This document shows positions 1-5,662 of a stretch of 9,914 nucleotides of DNA, one piece after another. Source of the stretch: Clostridiales bacterium. Lineage in GTDB: Bacteria; Bacillota; Clostridia; Oscillospirales; Oscillospiraceae. Below the pieces are notes generated by a model. That model saw nothing but the letters and a program-made list of their open reading frames with translations, ran no database searches and was not told where the DNA came from. How positions within the stretch are numbered: position 1 is the stretch's first letter; the number at the start of each line of letters is the position of its first letter. The stretch is taken from contig JAJQAS010000275.1 of the NCBI GenBank assembly GCA_021203685.1, positions 1-9,914 of the forward strand, read 5' to 3'. The position numbers and the translations under genes are program-made.

Positions 1-338
<338 letters not shown>

Positions 339-383
339 AGAAAATAAAAGTGCTCCTTTCGATGATGTTATACTATGAAACCC

Positions 384-437
384 AGCGCCGCGCAGCCCGA
401 CAGGGCTTGAACGATACAGTGCGAATGGTGCGGCGCT
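384..437 (-). promoter_or_regulatory. Two-tier stem-loop in RNase J leader
   Basis: An 8-bp perfect outer stem (AGCGCCGC at 384-391 with GCGGCGCT at 430-437) encloses a 5-bp inner hairpin (AGCCC 394-398, GGGCT 403-407). It lies about 46 nt upstream of the RNase J start codon on the transcribed strand. No U-tract follows it, so it is not an intrinsic terminator. A role in leader stability or autoregulation is inference only. Confidence 0.4.
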
Positions 438-585
438 GTAAAAACGACTTGGTTGGGAAATGCCAACGACTTTGAAAGGGACAAAACCTGTGCTTCCAGA
501 AATTACGAAAACGAAATAAACGGCTTGAGTTACCATATTCCTGACAAATGATGCGTTGCTCCTATATTCCGAAGGACACAGGGGA

Positions 586-767
586 AACAGATTCGTATGT
601 ATTGACCTCTTCCCGGGGCTTGCCGGAGGTGGGTGCCGGGGCGGTCAGCCAGGCCCCGTCTCGCCCGGCTGCGCCGCCCCGCCCGCCCCGGCTGGGGCGG
701 CGGAAGATTCAACAATGGAAAGTTATCGATCGCGTCTCCGTCCGCGGCTGAGCCGCGAACTTCTGTT
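586..767 (-). ncRNA. Possible structured RNA, about 180 nt (unassigned)
   Basis: Read on the minus strand, AACAG..TTCG at the 5' end (complement of 756-767) can pair with CGAA.CTGTT (complement of 586-595). This gives a closing helix of 5 plus 4 bp around an internal loop. Inside are the hairpins 743-757 (CGCGGC/GCCGCG) and 683-700 (CCGCCCC/GGGGCGG). There is also a TGACC/GGTCA helix around a CCCGG/CCGGG helix in the 3' half. An extended -10 (TGATATACT) lies just upstream of the 5' strand. The size and closing-stem shape resemble 6S-type RNAs, but I recognise no family signature, and GC-rich DNA folds easily by chance. It may equally be just part of the RNase J leader. Confidence 0.25.
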
Positions 768-773
768 AGGATT

Positions 774-782
774 AGTATATCA
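774..782 (-). promoter_or_regulatory. Possible extended -10 promoter element
   Basis: On the minus strand this reads TGATATACT: a TG-N extension followed by TATACT, a one-mismatch match to TATAAT. No good -35 lies 16-18 bp upstream. Its predicted start would fall near 767, at the 5' strand of the possible structured RNA. It is the only promoter-like signal I found between the nucleotidyltransferase stop and RNase J. Weak evidence. Confidence 0.3.
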
Positions 783-812
783 CGGGAAAACCGGAAAGTA
801 TACCAACTTTTT

Positions 813-3128
813 TTACAAACTGTCCAGTTCTTTGACCCGGTTACTGATAAAGTCGCACAATTCCAGGGCGATTTCGGCGGTGGCGGCTTCGGCGGAGATT
901 TTCAGGGCTGAGAGCCGGTTTCGGGGGGAGAGGAACACCGTTCCGCCCCCCAAATTGACCCGGAGGCCCTCGCCGGTGTTTTCCGCCTGGGGGTATCCCT
1001 CGGTGAAGCGGCGCATGATTTCGCCCCGGCCCTGGGTCAGCTCCACCTCCGCGCTGCGCAGCACGCAGGCGGGCAGCCGCCCCACGAGAGACGAGAACCG
1101 CTCCCCGGTCTGTCCCAGCCGATGGCACAGCAGACAGGCGGCAAACACGCTGTCGTGGAGGGCGGTCTGTTTGGGTGCCAGTTCCCAGGCCCGGGAGCCG
1201 TCCCGGCCCAGCCGGAGGACGGTACCGCCATAGCCCTCCGCCAGCCGCTCCGCCGCCACCGGCGCGGTGGGAGAGAGCGCCAGCTCCTTTTCGCCGCTCT
1301 CCAGCAGCAGGAGCGCCGTCAGCAGCAGCATCTGCTCGGAGGAGACGGCGCTGCCCTGCTCGTCCCTGGCGAAGAGCCGCCGCCCGTCGGCGGAGGCGGA
1401 AAAGAGCAGGGGGCCGTCCGCCTCCGTGACCTGCATCCCCAACGTGGTCAATGCGGTGCGGAGCATCTGGTTGCACTGGCCATGTCCGGGCACCCGCACC
1501 TCCAAGGGGCGCACCGCTCCGCCGCCGGAGGCTCGCACTGCCTCGTGGAGATAGGCCCGGTCCACGCCGGACAGCTCCTCCCGCTGGCCCATCTGCCCGG
1601 CAGGGGCCCGGTGGAGGGTCCCCCGGAGCAGGGCGCTCTCCAGCTTCCGCTGGCGGGGGCGGCTCAGGGGCAGGCCGCACCGGTCGGAGAAGTGCAGCGT
1701 CATCTGCTCCCCGTCCTGCCGCAGGAACAGGGAGACGGGGAGGCCGTAGAACCCGCCCACCCAGGCGGCAGCGGCGGGGGTGGAGCCGTCCTGCCAGGCC
1801 ACAGTGCCTCCGGCGGCGGAACTGCCCGCAGCGGCGGCCAGGGCCAGAGAGTGGGCGGCGGTGCCGCCGTGACAGCCCAGCCCCACCTTGCCCTCCTCGG
1901 CCAAAAGACTCCCAATGGTCACCAGCAGCTCCGGGGTGATCTCCAGTCCCACGGTGCCGCTGATGGTGCCGCCGTCGCCAAAGGTCAACCGGCCCCGGTC
2001 GTGGCCGGAGAGCAGCGAGGCGTTGAGCCGCGCCCCGGCAGGGACCCGCAGGCCGGGCCAGACCTTCACGCCGGGCCGCAGAATGGCGTTTTGCTCCACG
2101 GCGGCCCCGGCTCCCACCACCGTTCCCTCGTTGAGCACTGCGCCGGACTGGACGGTGGCCCCAGGACACAGAATGGAGCCGTTCAGCGCCGCGCCGGGGC
2201 CCAGGTCGGCCCCCAACACCACGCTGCCTTGGACCACGGCTCTGGCTCCCAGCGTTGTGCCGTCCGCCAGTACTGCGTGAGGGCCGATGAGGGCGTGGTC
2301 GCCGATGGTAACCCGCTGGCCGATGGCGCAGGGCGGGATAATGGTGGCTGTCTCCGGCAGGGGAACGGCGGACCACACGCCGCCCCGAATTTGAGGCAGG
2401 TTCATGTCCAGCCTGATTTTTCCGTCCAGCGCGTCCTTTGCCGCCTGGAGGTAGGCGGCGCAGTCCCCAATGTCCCGCCAGTAGCCGTAGGGCAAAAAGC
2501 CGTACAATGCCGCCCCCTGTTCCAGCAGCCGGGGGAACAGGTCCCGGCCAAAGTCGCAGACCGTCCCCGGCTCCACCTGCTCGATGGCGGCGCGGGAGAG
2601 GACGTAAATGCCCGTGTTCACTTGGTTGGTGAACACCTGGCCCCAGCCGGGTTTTTCCACGAACTGCAATACCCGCCCGTCCTCGTCGGTGCGCATCAGA
2701 CCGTATTCCAGCGGGGTGGCGGAGCGGTGGAGCAGCAGCGTGGCGGCGGCTTTGTGCTGCCGGTGGAAGTCGATGGCCCCGTTCAGGTCGAAGTCACACA
2801 GGGCGTCCCCGCTGAGCACCAGAATGTCCGGGTCGTCCCCCCAGAAGTCCATGCAGGCCCGCACCGCCCCGGCGGTGCCGAGGGGTTCCTCCTCCCGGAA
2901 GTAGGTCAGCGCCATGCCGTAGGCGCTGCCGTCGCCAAAGTAGTCCTCCACCGCTTCAGGCAGGTAGTGGAGGGTGATGGCTGCCTCCCCGATGCCGCTG
3001 CGCCGCAGCAGCAACAGACTGTGCTCCAGCAGGGGACGCCCCAGAAAAGGTACCATCGGCTTGGGCAGTTCCGCAGACAGGGGGCGCAGGCGGGTACCGC
3101 TGCCCCCGGCGAGAATGATCGCTTTCAT
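813..3128 (-). CDS. Sugar-phosphate nucleotidyltransferase / phosphomannomutase-like fusion
   Basis: The protein has 771 residues. Residues 1-235 are a nucleotidyltransferase domain: LAGGSGTRLRPL is the NTP/metal-binding loop, with SGDALCDFDL at about 106-115, VEKPGWGQVFTNQVNTGIYV around the sugar site (157-176) and GYWRDIG near 215. Residues 245-375 show hexapeptide (left-handed beta-helix) repeats. Residues 386-765 align in layout with phosphomannomutase/phosphoglucomutase domains. The architecture is that of the mannose-1-phosphate guanylyltransferase (Mpg1/GMPP-like) family, which makes GDP-mannose or a related NDP-sugar for surface polysaccharides. The mutase part lacks the TASHNP serine loop (about 468-480 reads LFLRQDGEQMTLHF) and the DGDGDR metal loop (576-584 reads FSASADGRR), so mutase activity is doubtful. 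The start is set at MKAIIL because GAAGGA lies 11 nt upstream and the family begins there; an upstream ATG at 3161 is not supported. No partner sugar gene is adjacent. Sugar specificity cannot be told from sequence. Confidence 0.85.
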   Translation of the reverse strand: MKAIILAGGSGTRLRPLSAELPKPMVPFLGRPLLEHSLLLLRRSGIGEAAITLHYLPEAVEDYFGDGSAYGMALTYFREEEPLGTAGAVRACMDFWGDDPDILVLSGDALCDFDLNGAIDFHRQHKAAATLLLHRSATPLEYGLMRTDEDGRVLQFVEKPGWGQVFTNQVNTGIYVLSRAAIEQVEPGTVCDFGRDLFPRLLEQGAALYGFLPYGYWRDIGDCAAYLQAAKDALDGKIRLDMNLPQIRGGVWSAVPLPETATIIPPCAIGQRVTIGDHALIGPHAVLADGTTLGARAVVQGSVVLGADLGPGAALNGSILCPGATVQSGAVLNEGTVVGAGAAVEQNAILRPGVKVWPGLRVPAGARLNASLLSGHDRGRLTFGDGGTISGTVGLEITPELLVTIGSLLAEEGKVGLGCHGGTAAHSLALAAAAGSSAAGGTVAWQDGSTPAAAAWVGGFYGLPVSLFLRQDGEQMTLHFSDRCGLPLSRPRQRKLESALLRGTLHRAPAGQMGQREELSGVDRAYLHEAVRASGGGAVRPLEVRVPGHGQCNQMLRTALTTLGMQVTEADGPLLFSASADGRRLFARDEQGSAVSSEQMLLLTALLLLESGEKELALSPTAPVAAERLAEGYGGTVLRLGRDGSRAWELAPKQTALHDSVFAACLLCHRLGQTGERFSSLVGRLPACVLRSAEVELTQGRGEIMRRFTEGYPQAENTGEGLRVNLGGGTVFLSPRNRLSALKISAEAATAEIALELCDFISNRVKELDSL

Positions 3129-3214
3129 AGAAAAAGCCGTCCTTCGTTCAGTATTTATCACCAGTATGGACGGGTTTTCACGGAGTTATACACAAACTGG
3201 AGCCCCTTTTTCCG

Positions 3215-3284
3215 TGTAGGGGCGGCTCTTCGCTGCCCAGGGTTAGCAGTTGGTTCCTGCGGGCGGCCACGGGCCGCCCCCACA
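3215..3284. repeat. 70-bp element with 12-bp terminal inverted repeats
   Basis: The ends TGTAGGGGCGGC (3215-3226) and GCCGCCCCCACA (3273-3284) are inverted repeats matching at 11 of 12 positions. Inside the right half is a perfect 8-bp hairpin, GGGCGGCC-ACG-GGCCGCCC (3261-3279). There is no coding capacity. The form is that of a small dispersed palindromic element (MITE- or REP-like). Only one copy is in this window, so dispersion is inferred, not shown. Confidence 0.5.
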
Positions 3285-3347
3285 GGTTGTTCGGTATCGT
3301 TTCCGCGCAAAAAGTTGAATTTTCCACAAAAAAGGGCAAAGATACGC

Positions 3348-3388
3348 AAAAAGTCGAAGTCCCCTCTCCTGGCATGAGAGGGGACTTC
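3348..3388 (-). terminator. Intrinsic terminator downstream of membrane-protein gene
   Basis: A perfect 12-bp stem (3356-3367 with 3377-3388, core AGTCCCCTCT) has a 9-nt loop. On the minus strand it is followed by GACTTTTTG. It lies about 140 nt after the stop of the YczE-like gene, giving that transcript a long 3' untranslated region, and insulates the nucleotidyltransferase gene from it. Confidence 0.75.
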
Positions 3389-3500
3389 TTTGAGAAAGAG
3401 GAATATGCAAACACCCCATAAGGTGGTATTTGAGGGGGAAACTGCGCGGCCACCCGCGCACCTCGCCGCGAGGCGACGATGGAGGCCCGGTGTCAGACGA

Positions 3501-3531
3501 ATTGCTCATTGCCAATTGCAAATTGCTAATT
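3501..3531. repeat. Heptamer tandem repeat (ATTGCNN)4
   Basis: Four consecutive 7-bp units (ATTGCTC, ATTGCCA, ATTGCAA, ATTGCTA) plus a partial ATT abut, and by one base enter, the stop codon of the YczE-like gene. The first five bases of each unit are invariant and the last two vary. It shares unit type with 9291-9324. Confidence 0.7.
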
Positions 3532-4208
3532 TAAGCGAACACCCGCATGGGCCGGTACTTGATCTGGAAGGCCACTTCCCGGTCCATAACGCCGCCGATG
3601 GCGGAGACCAGCGTGCCGGTGCAGAGGGCGGAGACCACGGTGCCCAGGCCAATGCCCACGATGTGGCCGGTGAAAACCAGCGCCAGGCTGACGCTGAGGC
3701 ACAGGGAAATCACATTGAAGCTGGTGTTGAAGGTGCGGTAGTTCCAGTGGAAAAAGCTGGTCATGTCCCGGTTGAAGGTGTCAAAGGGCATGATGGGCAT
3801 CAGGCACCGCTGGAGCATCCACATACTGAAGCAGGTGACGCAGAACCCCACGGCGTAGCACACCACCTGACCCGCCAGGGTGACGGGGGCGGTGAGGACG
3901 GCGGCGAACACATCCAGCAGACTGCCAAAGGCCACGGACAGCACCAGCGAGACCAGATAGCCCAGCTTCCACCGGCGGGTCACCACCACCAGCATTACCA
4001 GCACAAAGATTTGCACCAGATAGTTCCAGGTACCAAAGGACAGGCCGGTGAAGATCTGGCTCAGCACATAGGAGACGGAGGAAAGGCAGGAAATGCCCAG
4101 GCCGCTTTTCACCTGTAGCTCTACGCCCAGGCTGTCCAGCAGCAGGGCCACCACCAGCGCGTATTCGCCGGAGACTGTTTTTCTATGTTGATTCAATGCG
4201 TATTTCAT
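3531..4208 (-). CDS. YczE/YyaS/YitT-like integral membrane protein
   Basis: A 225-residue polytopic membrane protein. Hydrophobic segments lie at about 15-35, 59-78, 83-105, 108-130, 163-182 and 184-206, giving roughly six helices. The conserved-looking stretches FGSLLDVF (94-101) and LMPIMPFDTFNRDM (136-149) resemble the YczE/YyaS/YitT family (also DUF6198). The molecular function of that family is poorly known; transport is a guess. The start is placed at MKYALNQH (4208) because the purine-rich RBS GGGAAGAAGG lies 8 nt upstream; an open frame extending to 4301 would run through the promoter. It is transcribed divergently from the LysR-type regulator, with a promoter at 4240-4269 and a LysR-type box about 65 bp upstream of the predicted start, so it is the likely target of that regulator. 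A terminator follows at 3348-3388. Confidence 0.85.
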   Translation of the reverse strand: MKYALNQHRKTVSGEYALVVALLLDSLGVELQVKSGLGISCLSSVSYVLSQIFTGLSFGTWNYLVQIFVLVMLVVVTRRWKLGYLVSLVLSVAFGSLLDVFAAVLTAPVTLAGQVVCYAVGFCVTCFSMWMLQRCLMPIMPFDTFNRDMTSFFHWNYRTFNTSFNVISLCLSVSLALVFTGHIVGIGLGTVVSALCTGTLVSAIGGVMDREVAFQIKYRPMRVFA

Positions 4209-4239
4209 CACAAAAACCTTCTTCCCTTTCGGTGGCCTT

Positions 4240-4269
4240 ATCATAGCGCGGTTTTTGCTCGATGTCCAA
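4240..4269 (-). promoter_or_regulatory. Predicted promoter of YczE-like gene
   Basis: On the minus strand, TTGGAC (4264-4269) and TATGAT (4240-4245) are separated by 18 bp. The predicted transcription start is near 4233, about 25 nt upstream of the start codon. Confidence 0.6.
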
Positions 4270-4279
4270 TGAATCATTC

Positions 4280-4308
4280 TTGCATTTTCCATAGAAAACA
4301 TCTATAAT
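4280..4308 (+). promoter_or_regulatory. Predicted promoter of LysR-type regulator gene
   Basis: TTGCAT (4280-4285) and a perfect TATAAT (4303-4308) are separated by 17 bp, a good sigma-A-type promoter. The predicted start is near 4315, about 30 nt before the ATG at 4346. The -10 overlaps the LysR-type box. Confidence 0.7.
4291..4305. promoter_or_regulatory. Candidate LysR-type operator (T-N11-A box)
   Basis: ATAGA-N5-TCTAT is a perfect 5+5 inverted repeat containing the T-N11-A pattern (T4292, A4304) typical of LysR-type regulator sites. It overlaps the regulator's own -10, the arrangement expected for negative autoregulation. Its centre (4298) is about 65 bp upstream of the predicted YczE-like start, the classic LysR recognition-site position. 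The function is inferred from placement. Confidence 0.55.
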
Positions 4309-4345
4309 AACGGTAGTACAAAATTTCTACAGGGAGACGTAAACT

Positions 4346-5233
4346 ATGAACCTCTATCATCTCCGCTACTTCACCGTCCTGGCCCGGCTGGAGCATTACA
4401 CCCGGGCGGCGGCGGAGCTGAACATCACCCAGCCCAGCCTGAGTCACGCCATCTCCGCCCTGGAGGAGGAGCTGGGCATCCCCCTCTTTGAGCGAACGGG
4501 CCGCAACGTGACCCTGACCAAATACGGCGGGCTGTTCCTCCGGGACGTGGAGCAGGCCCTGGCCGCCCTGGACCAGGGGGTGGACCGGCTCCAGCGGGTG
4601 CGCTCCGGGCGGGAGGTCATCGACCTGGGGTTCCTCCGGGGCATGGCCACCAACCTGGTGCCGGAGTTGATCTCCGGCTTCCAGGCCACGCCAAAAGGCC
4701 GGGAGGTGGAATTCCGCCTGATGACCGATAACACCCAGGGTCTGCTGGACAGCCTGGCCGCCGGGCGATGCGACCTGATTTTCTGCTCCAAGGCCCACGC
4801 GCCGGAGGCGGACTTTTTCCCCGTCTCCCACCGCCCCCTGAGTCTGGTGGTGCCGGAGGGCCATCCGCTGGCCCAATACGACCATCTCAGGCTGGAGGAC
4901 ACCCTGCACTACCCTCACATCATCTTCACCAAAACCGCCGGTATCCGGGCGGAGATCGACCGGCTCTACGCCCGGCTGCCCCAAATGCCCACCATCGCCT
5001 ACGAGATTCAGGAGGACCAGGACATCGCCGGGCTGGTGGCCCACGGCTTCGGGGTGGCGGTGCTGCCGTGGATGTACCTCTTGAACACCCTGCCGGTGAA
5101 GGTCATTCAACTGGACGAGGCGGACGTGCAGCGGTATATCTACCTGGCCGCCCCCAAAGGGCGGTATCTCTCCCCGGCGGTGGCGGCGTTCCGGGATTTT
5201 GCGCTCCAGCGAACCCGGGGCGGGGATTTGTGA
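4346..5233 (+). CDS. LysR-type transcriptional regulator
   Basis: A 295-residue protein of normal length for the family. Residues 3-62 form the winged helix-turn-helix, with the signature AAAELNITQPSLSHAISALE and LGIPLFERTGRNVTLTKYG. Residues about 90-290 form the periplasmic-binding-protein-like effector domain, with the usual blocks DLIFCSKA, LSLVVPEGHPLA and GLVAHGFGVAVLPW. It acts as a cytoplasmic DNA-binding regulator whose ligand cannot be predicted. The start ATG at 4346 has AGGGAG 9 nt upstream. It is divergent from the YczE-like gene with a 137-bp shared intergenic region that contains both promoters and a T-N11-A box. This suggests the regulator represses itself and activates the neighbour. 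It resembles the CynR/YwqM/GltC-type subgroup only in general layout. The stop is 2 nt before the U-tract side of a hairpin at 5235-5274. Confidence 0.93.
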   Translation: MNLYHLRYFTVLARLEHYTRAAAELNITQPSLSHAISALEEELGIPLFERTGRNVTLTKYGGLFLRDVEQALAALDQGVDRLQRVRSGREVIDLGFLRGMATNLVPELISGFQATPKGREVEFRLMTDNTQGLLDSLAAGRCDLIFCSKAHAPEADFFPVSHRPLSLVVPEGHPLAQYDHLRLEDTLHYPHIIFTKTAGIRAEIDRLYARLPQMPTIAYEIQEDQDIAGLVAHGFGVAVLPWMYLLNTLPVKVIQLDEADVQRYIYLAAPKGRYLSPAVAAFRDFALQRTRGGDL

Positions 5234-5234
5234 C

Positions 5235-5274
5235 AAAAAGAGGCCCCGGAGCGGCATCGAAGCCGCCCCGGGGC
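5235..5274 (-). terminator. Intrinsic terminator of the 50-residue small gene
   Basis: A 13-bp stem with one A-C mismatch (5243-5255 with 5262-5274) and a 6-nt loop is followed, on the minus strand, by CTCTTTTTG. The U-tract is only on this strand, so the hairpin fits termination of the minus-strand small gene that ends at 5310. On the plus strand it may still stabilise the end of the LysR-regulator transcript. Confidence 0.7.
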
Positions 5275-5309
5275 GAGAGAGAGAAACCAATCGAGGAGAT
5301 GAATCAAGT

Positions 5310-5462
5310 TTACCGGGTGCGCAGCAGCTGGGACAGCCGCTCCATCAGGGTGGTGTGCTGGTGCTGCTGGCTCAACAGTGCTCCGAAGTTGTCCGCCGCC
5401 ATCCAGGAGGGCGCGGCAGGAGCGGTGTAGTTGTTCAGCGTCAAATCAGAAACCATAATCAT
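5310..5462 (-). CDS. Small hypothetical protein, 50 residues
   Basis: I do not recognise this protein. It begins MIMVSDLTLNNYTAPAAPSW and ends MERLSQLLRTR. The sequence is mostly polar, with a Q/H-rich stretch (SQQHQHTT, about 31-38) and a probable short C-terminal amphipathic helix. There is no signal peptide, transmembrane segment or cysteine. The ATG at 5462 is chosen because a strong GGAGG (complement of 5471-5475) sits 8 nt upstream; the open frame extends further to 5561 but without RBS support and through the promoter. Three things argue that it is real: an extended -10 promoter at 5534-5561, the ideal RBS, and a dedicated terminator at 5235-5274. It is divergent from the PucR-family regulator, which suggests, without proving, a regulatory link. 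It could be a regulatory peptide, a toxin-like or partner peptide, or a short protein of unknown kind. Confidence 0.7.
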   Translation of the reverse strand: MIMVSDLTLNNYTAPAAPSWMAADNFGALLSQQHQHTTLMERLSQLLRTR

Positions 5463-5533
5463 TGTCAGTACCTCCATTTTTGATGTTATTTGTGCAGCCG
5501 TTTGGCTGACTGTTGCTTTCCTTCTGTGACTAT

Positions 5534-5561
5534 AGAATAGCACATCCTGGGGAGTTTGCAA
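5534..5561 (-). promoter_or_regulatory. Predicted promoter of 50-residue small gene
   Basis: On the minus strand, TTGCAA (5556-5561), a 16-bp spacer and TATTCT (5534-5539) preceded by TGC make an extended -10. The predicted start near 5527 leaves a leader of about 65 nt before the ATG. Confidence 0.55.
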
Positions 5562-5592
5562 TGTGTGGATACCCTAAAGTTTCAGATTTGTC

Positions 5593-5609
5593 TTGTGCTA
5601 ACAGCACAA
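5593..5609. promoter_or_regulatory. 17-bp perfect palindrome, candidate operator
   Basis: TTGTGCT-AAC-AGCACAA has perfect 7-bp arms around a 3-bp centre. It covers the -35 and part of the spacer of the PucR-regulator promoter, a position where a bound dimer would block RNA polymerase. Which protein binds is not shown; the adjacent PucR protein is the obvious candidate. Confidence 0.55.
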
Positions 5610-5622
5610 AGTGTGATATACT
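5593..5622 (+). promoter_or_regulatory. Predicted promoter of PucR-family regulator
   Basis: TTGTGC (5593-5598) and TATACT (5617-5622) are separated by 18 bp. The predicted start is near 5629, about 34 nt before the ATG at 5663. The -35 half is built into the left arm of the palindrome at 5593-5609. Confidence 0.6.
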
Positions 5623-5662
5623 ACTTTTAGAAAAATTCCGGTCGAATAAAGGAGGCATTTTT

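Larger units (their letters stand above)
339..812. other. 474-bp gene-free region, GC-rich and foldable
   Basis: No convincing coding region was found here. The short reading frames present are low-complexity Pro/Arg/Gly translations without RBS support. The stretch must hold the 3' end of the upstream nucleotidyltransferase transcript and the promoter and leader of RNase J. I see several strong inverted repeats: 384-437, 683-700 and 743-757. A possible long-range pairing joins 586-595 to 756-767. No stem is followed by a U-tract on the minus strand, so no intrinsic terminator for the nucleotidyltransferase gene is evident. I could not find a convincing -35/-10 pair for RNase J. Confidence 0.6.
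3129..3530. other. 402-bp gap with terminator and repeats
   Basis: No supported gene was found here. On the minus strand, from the membrane-protein stop, it holds a heptamer repeat (3501-3531), two small hairpins (CCTCG/CGAGG at 3461-3473; GCGCGG/CCGCGC at 3444-3459) and an intrinsic terminator (3348-3388). Next come a 14-bp near-direct repeat (3306-3319 and 3345-3358, 13/14 identical) and a 70-bp inverted-repeat element (3215-3284). The promoter for the nucleotidyltransferase should lie in 3130-3214. The best candidate is an extended -10-like TGATAAATA about 3152-3160 with a poor -35, which I do not call. Confidence 0.6.

Noticed and set aside
530..715. 61-codon minus-strand frame in the gap upstream of RNase J
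   Set aside because: The composition is low-complexity Arg/Pro/Gly, there is no RBS, and it lies over strong palindromes.
841..2376. 511-codon minus-strand frame overlapping the nucleotidyltransferase in another frame
   Set aside because: It is an Arg/Pro/Gly-rich shadow with no recognisable domain; the 771-residue frame has clear motifs through the same stretch.
1122..3377. 751-codon open frame on the plus strand opposite the nucleotidyltransferase gene
   Set aside because: Its translation is low-complexity Gly/Gln/Pro/His-rich with no domain, and it runs past the real gene's start. It is a by-product of GC-rich codon use on the minus strand, where intact family motifs are visible.
3158..3453. 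91-codon minus-strand frame in the gap before the nucleotidyltransferase
   Set aside because: It crosses a strong terminator and the 70-bp inverted-repeat element, and has no family resemblance.
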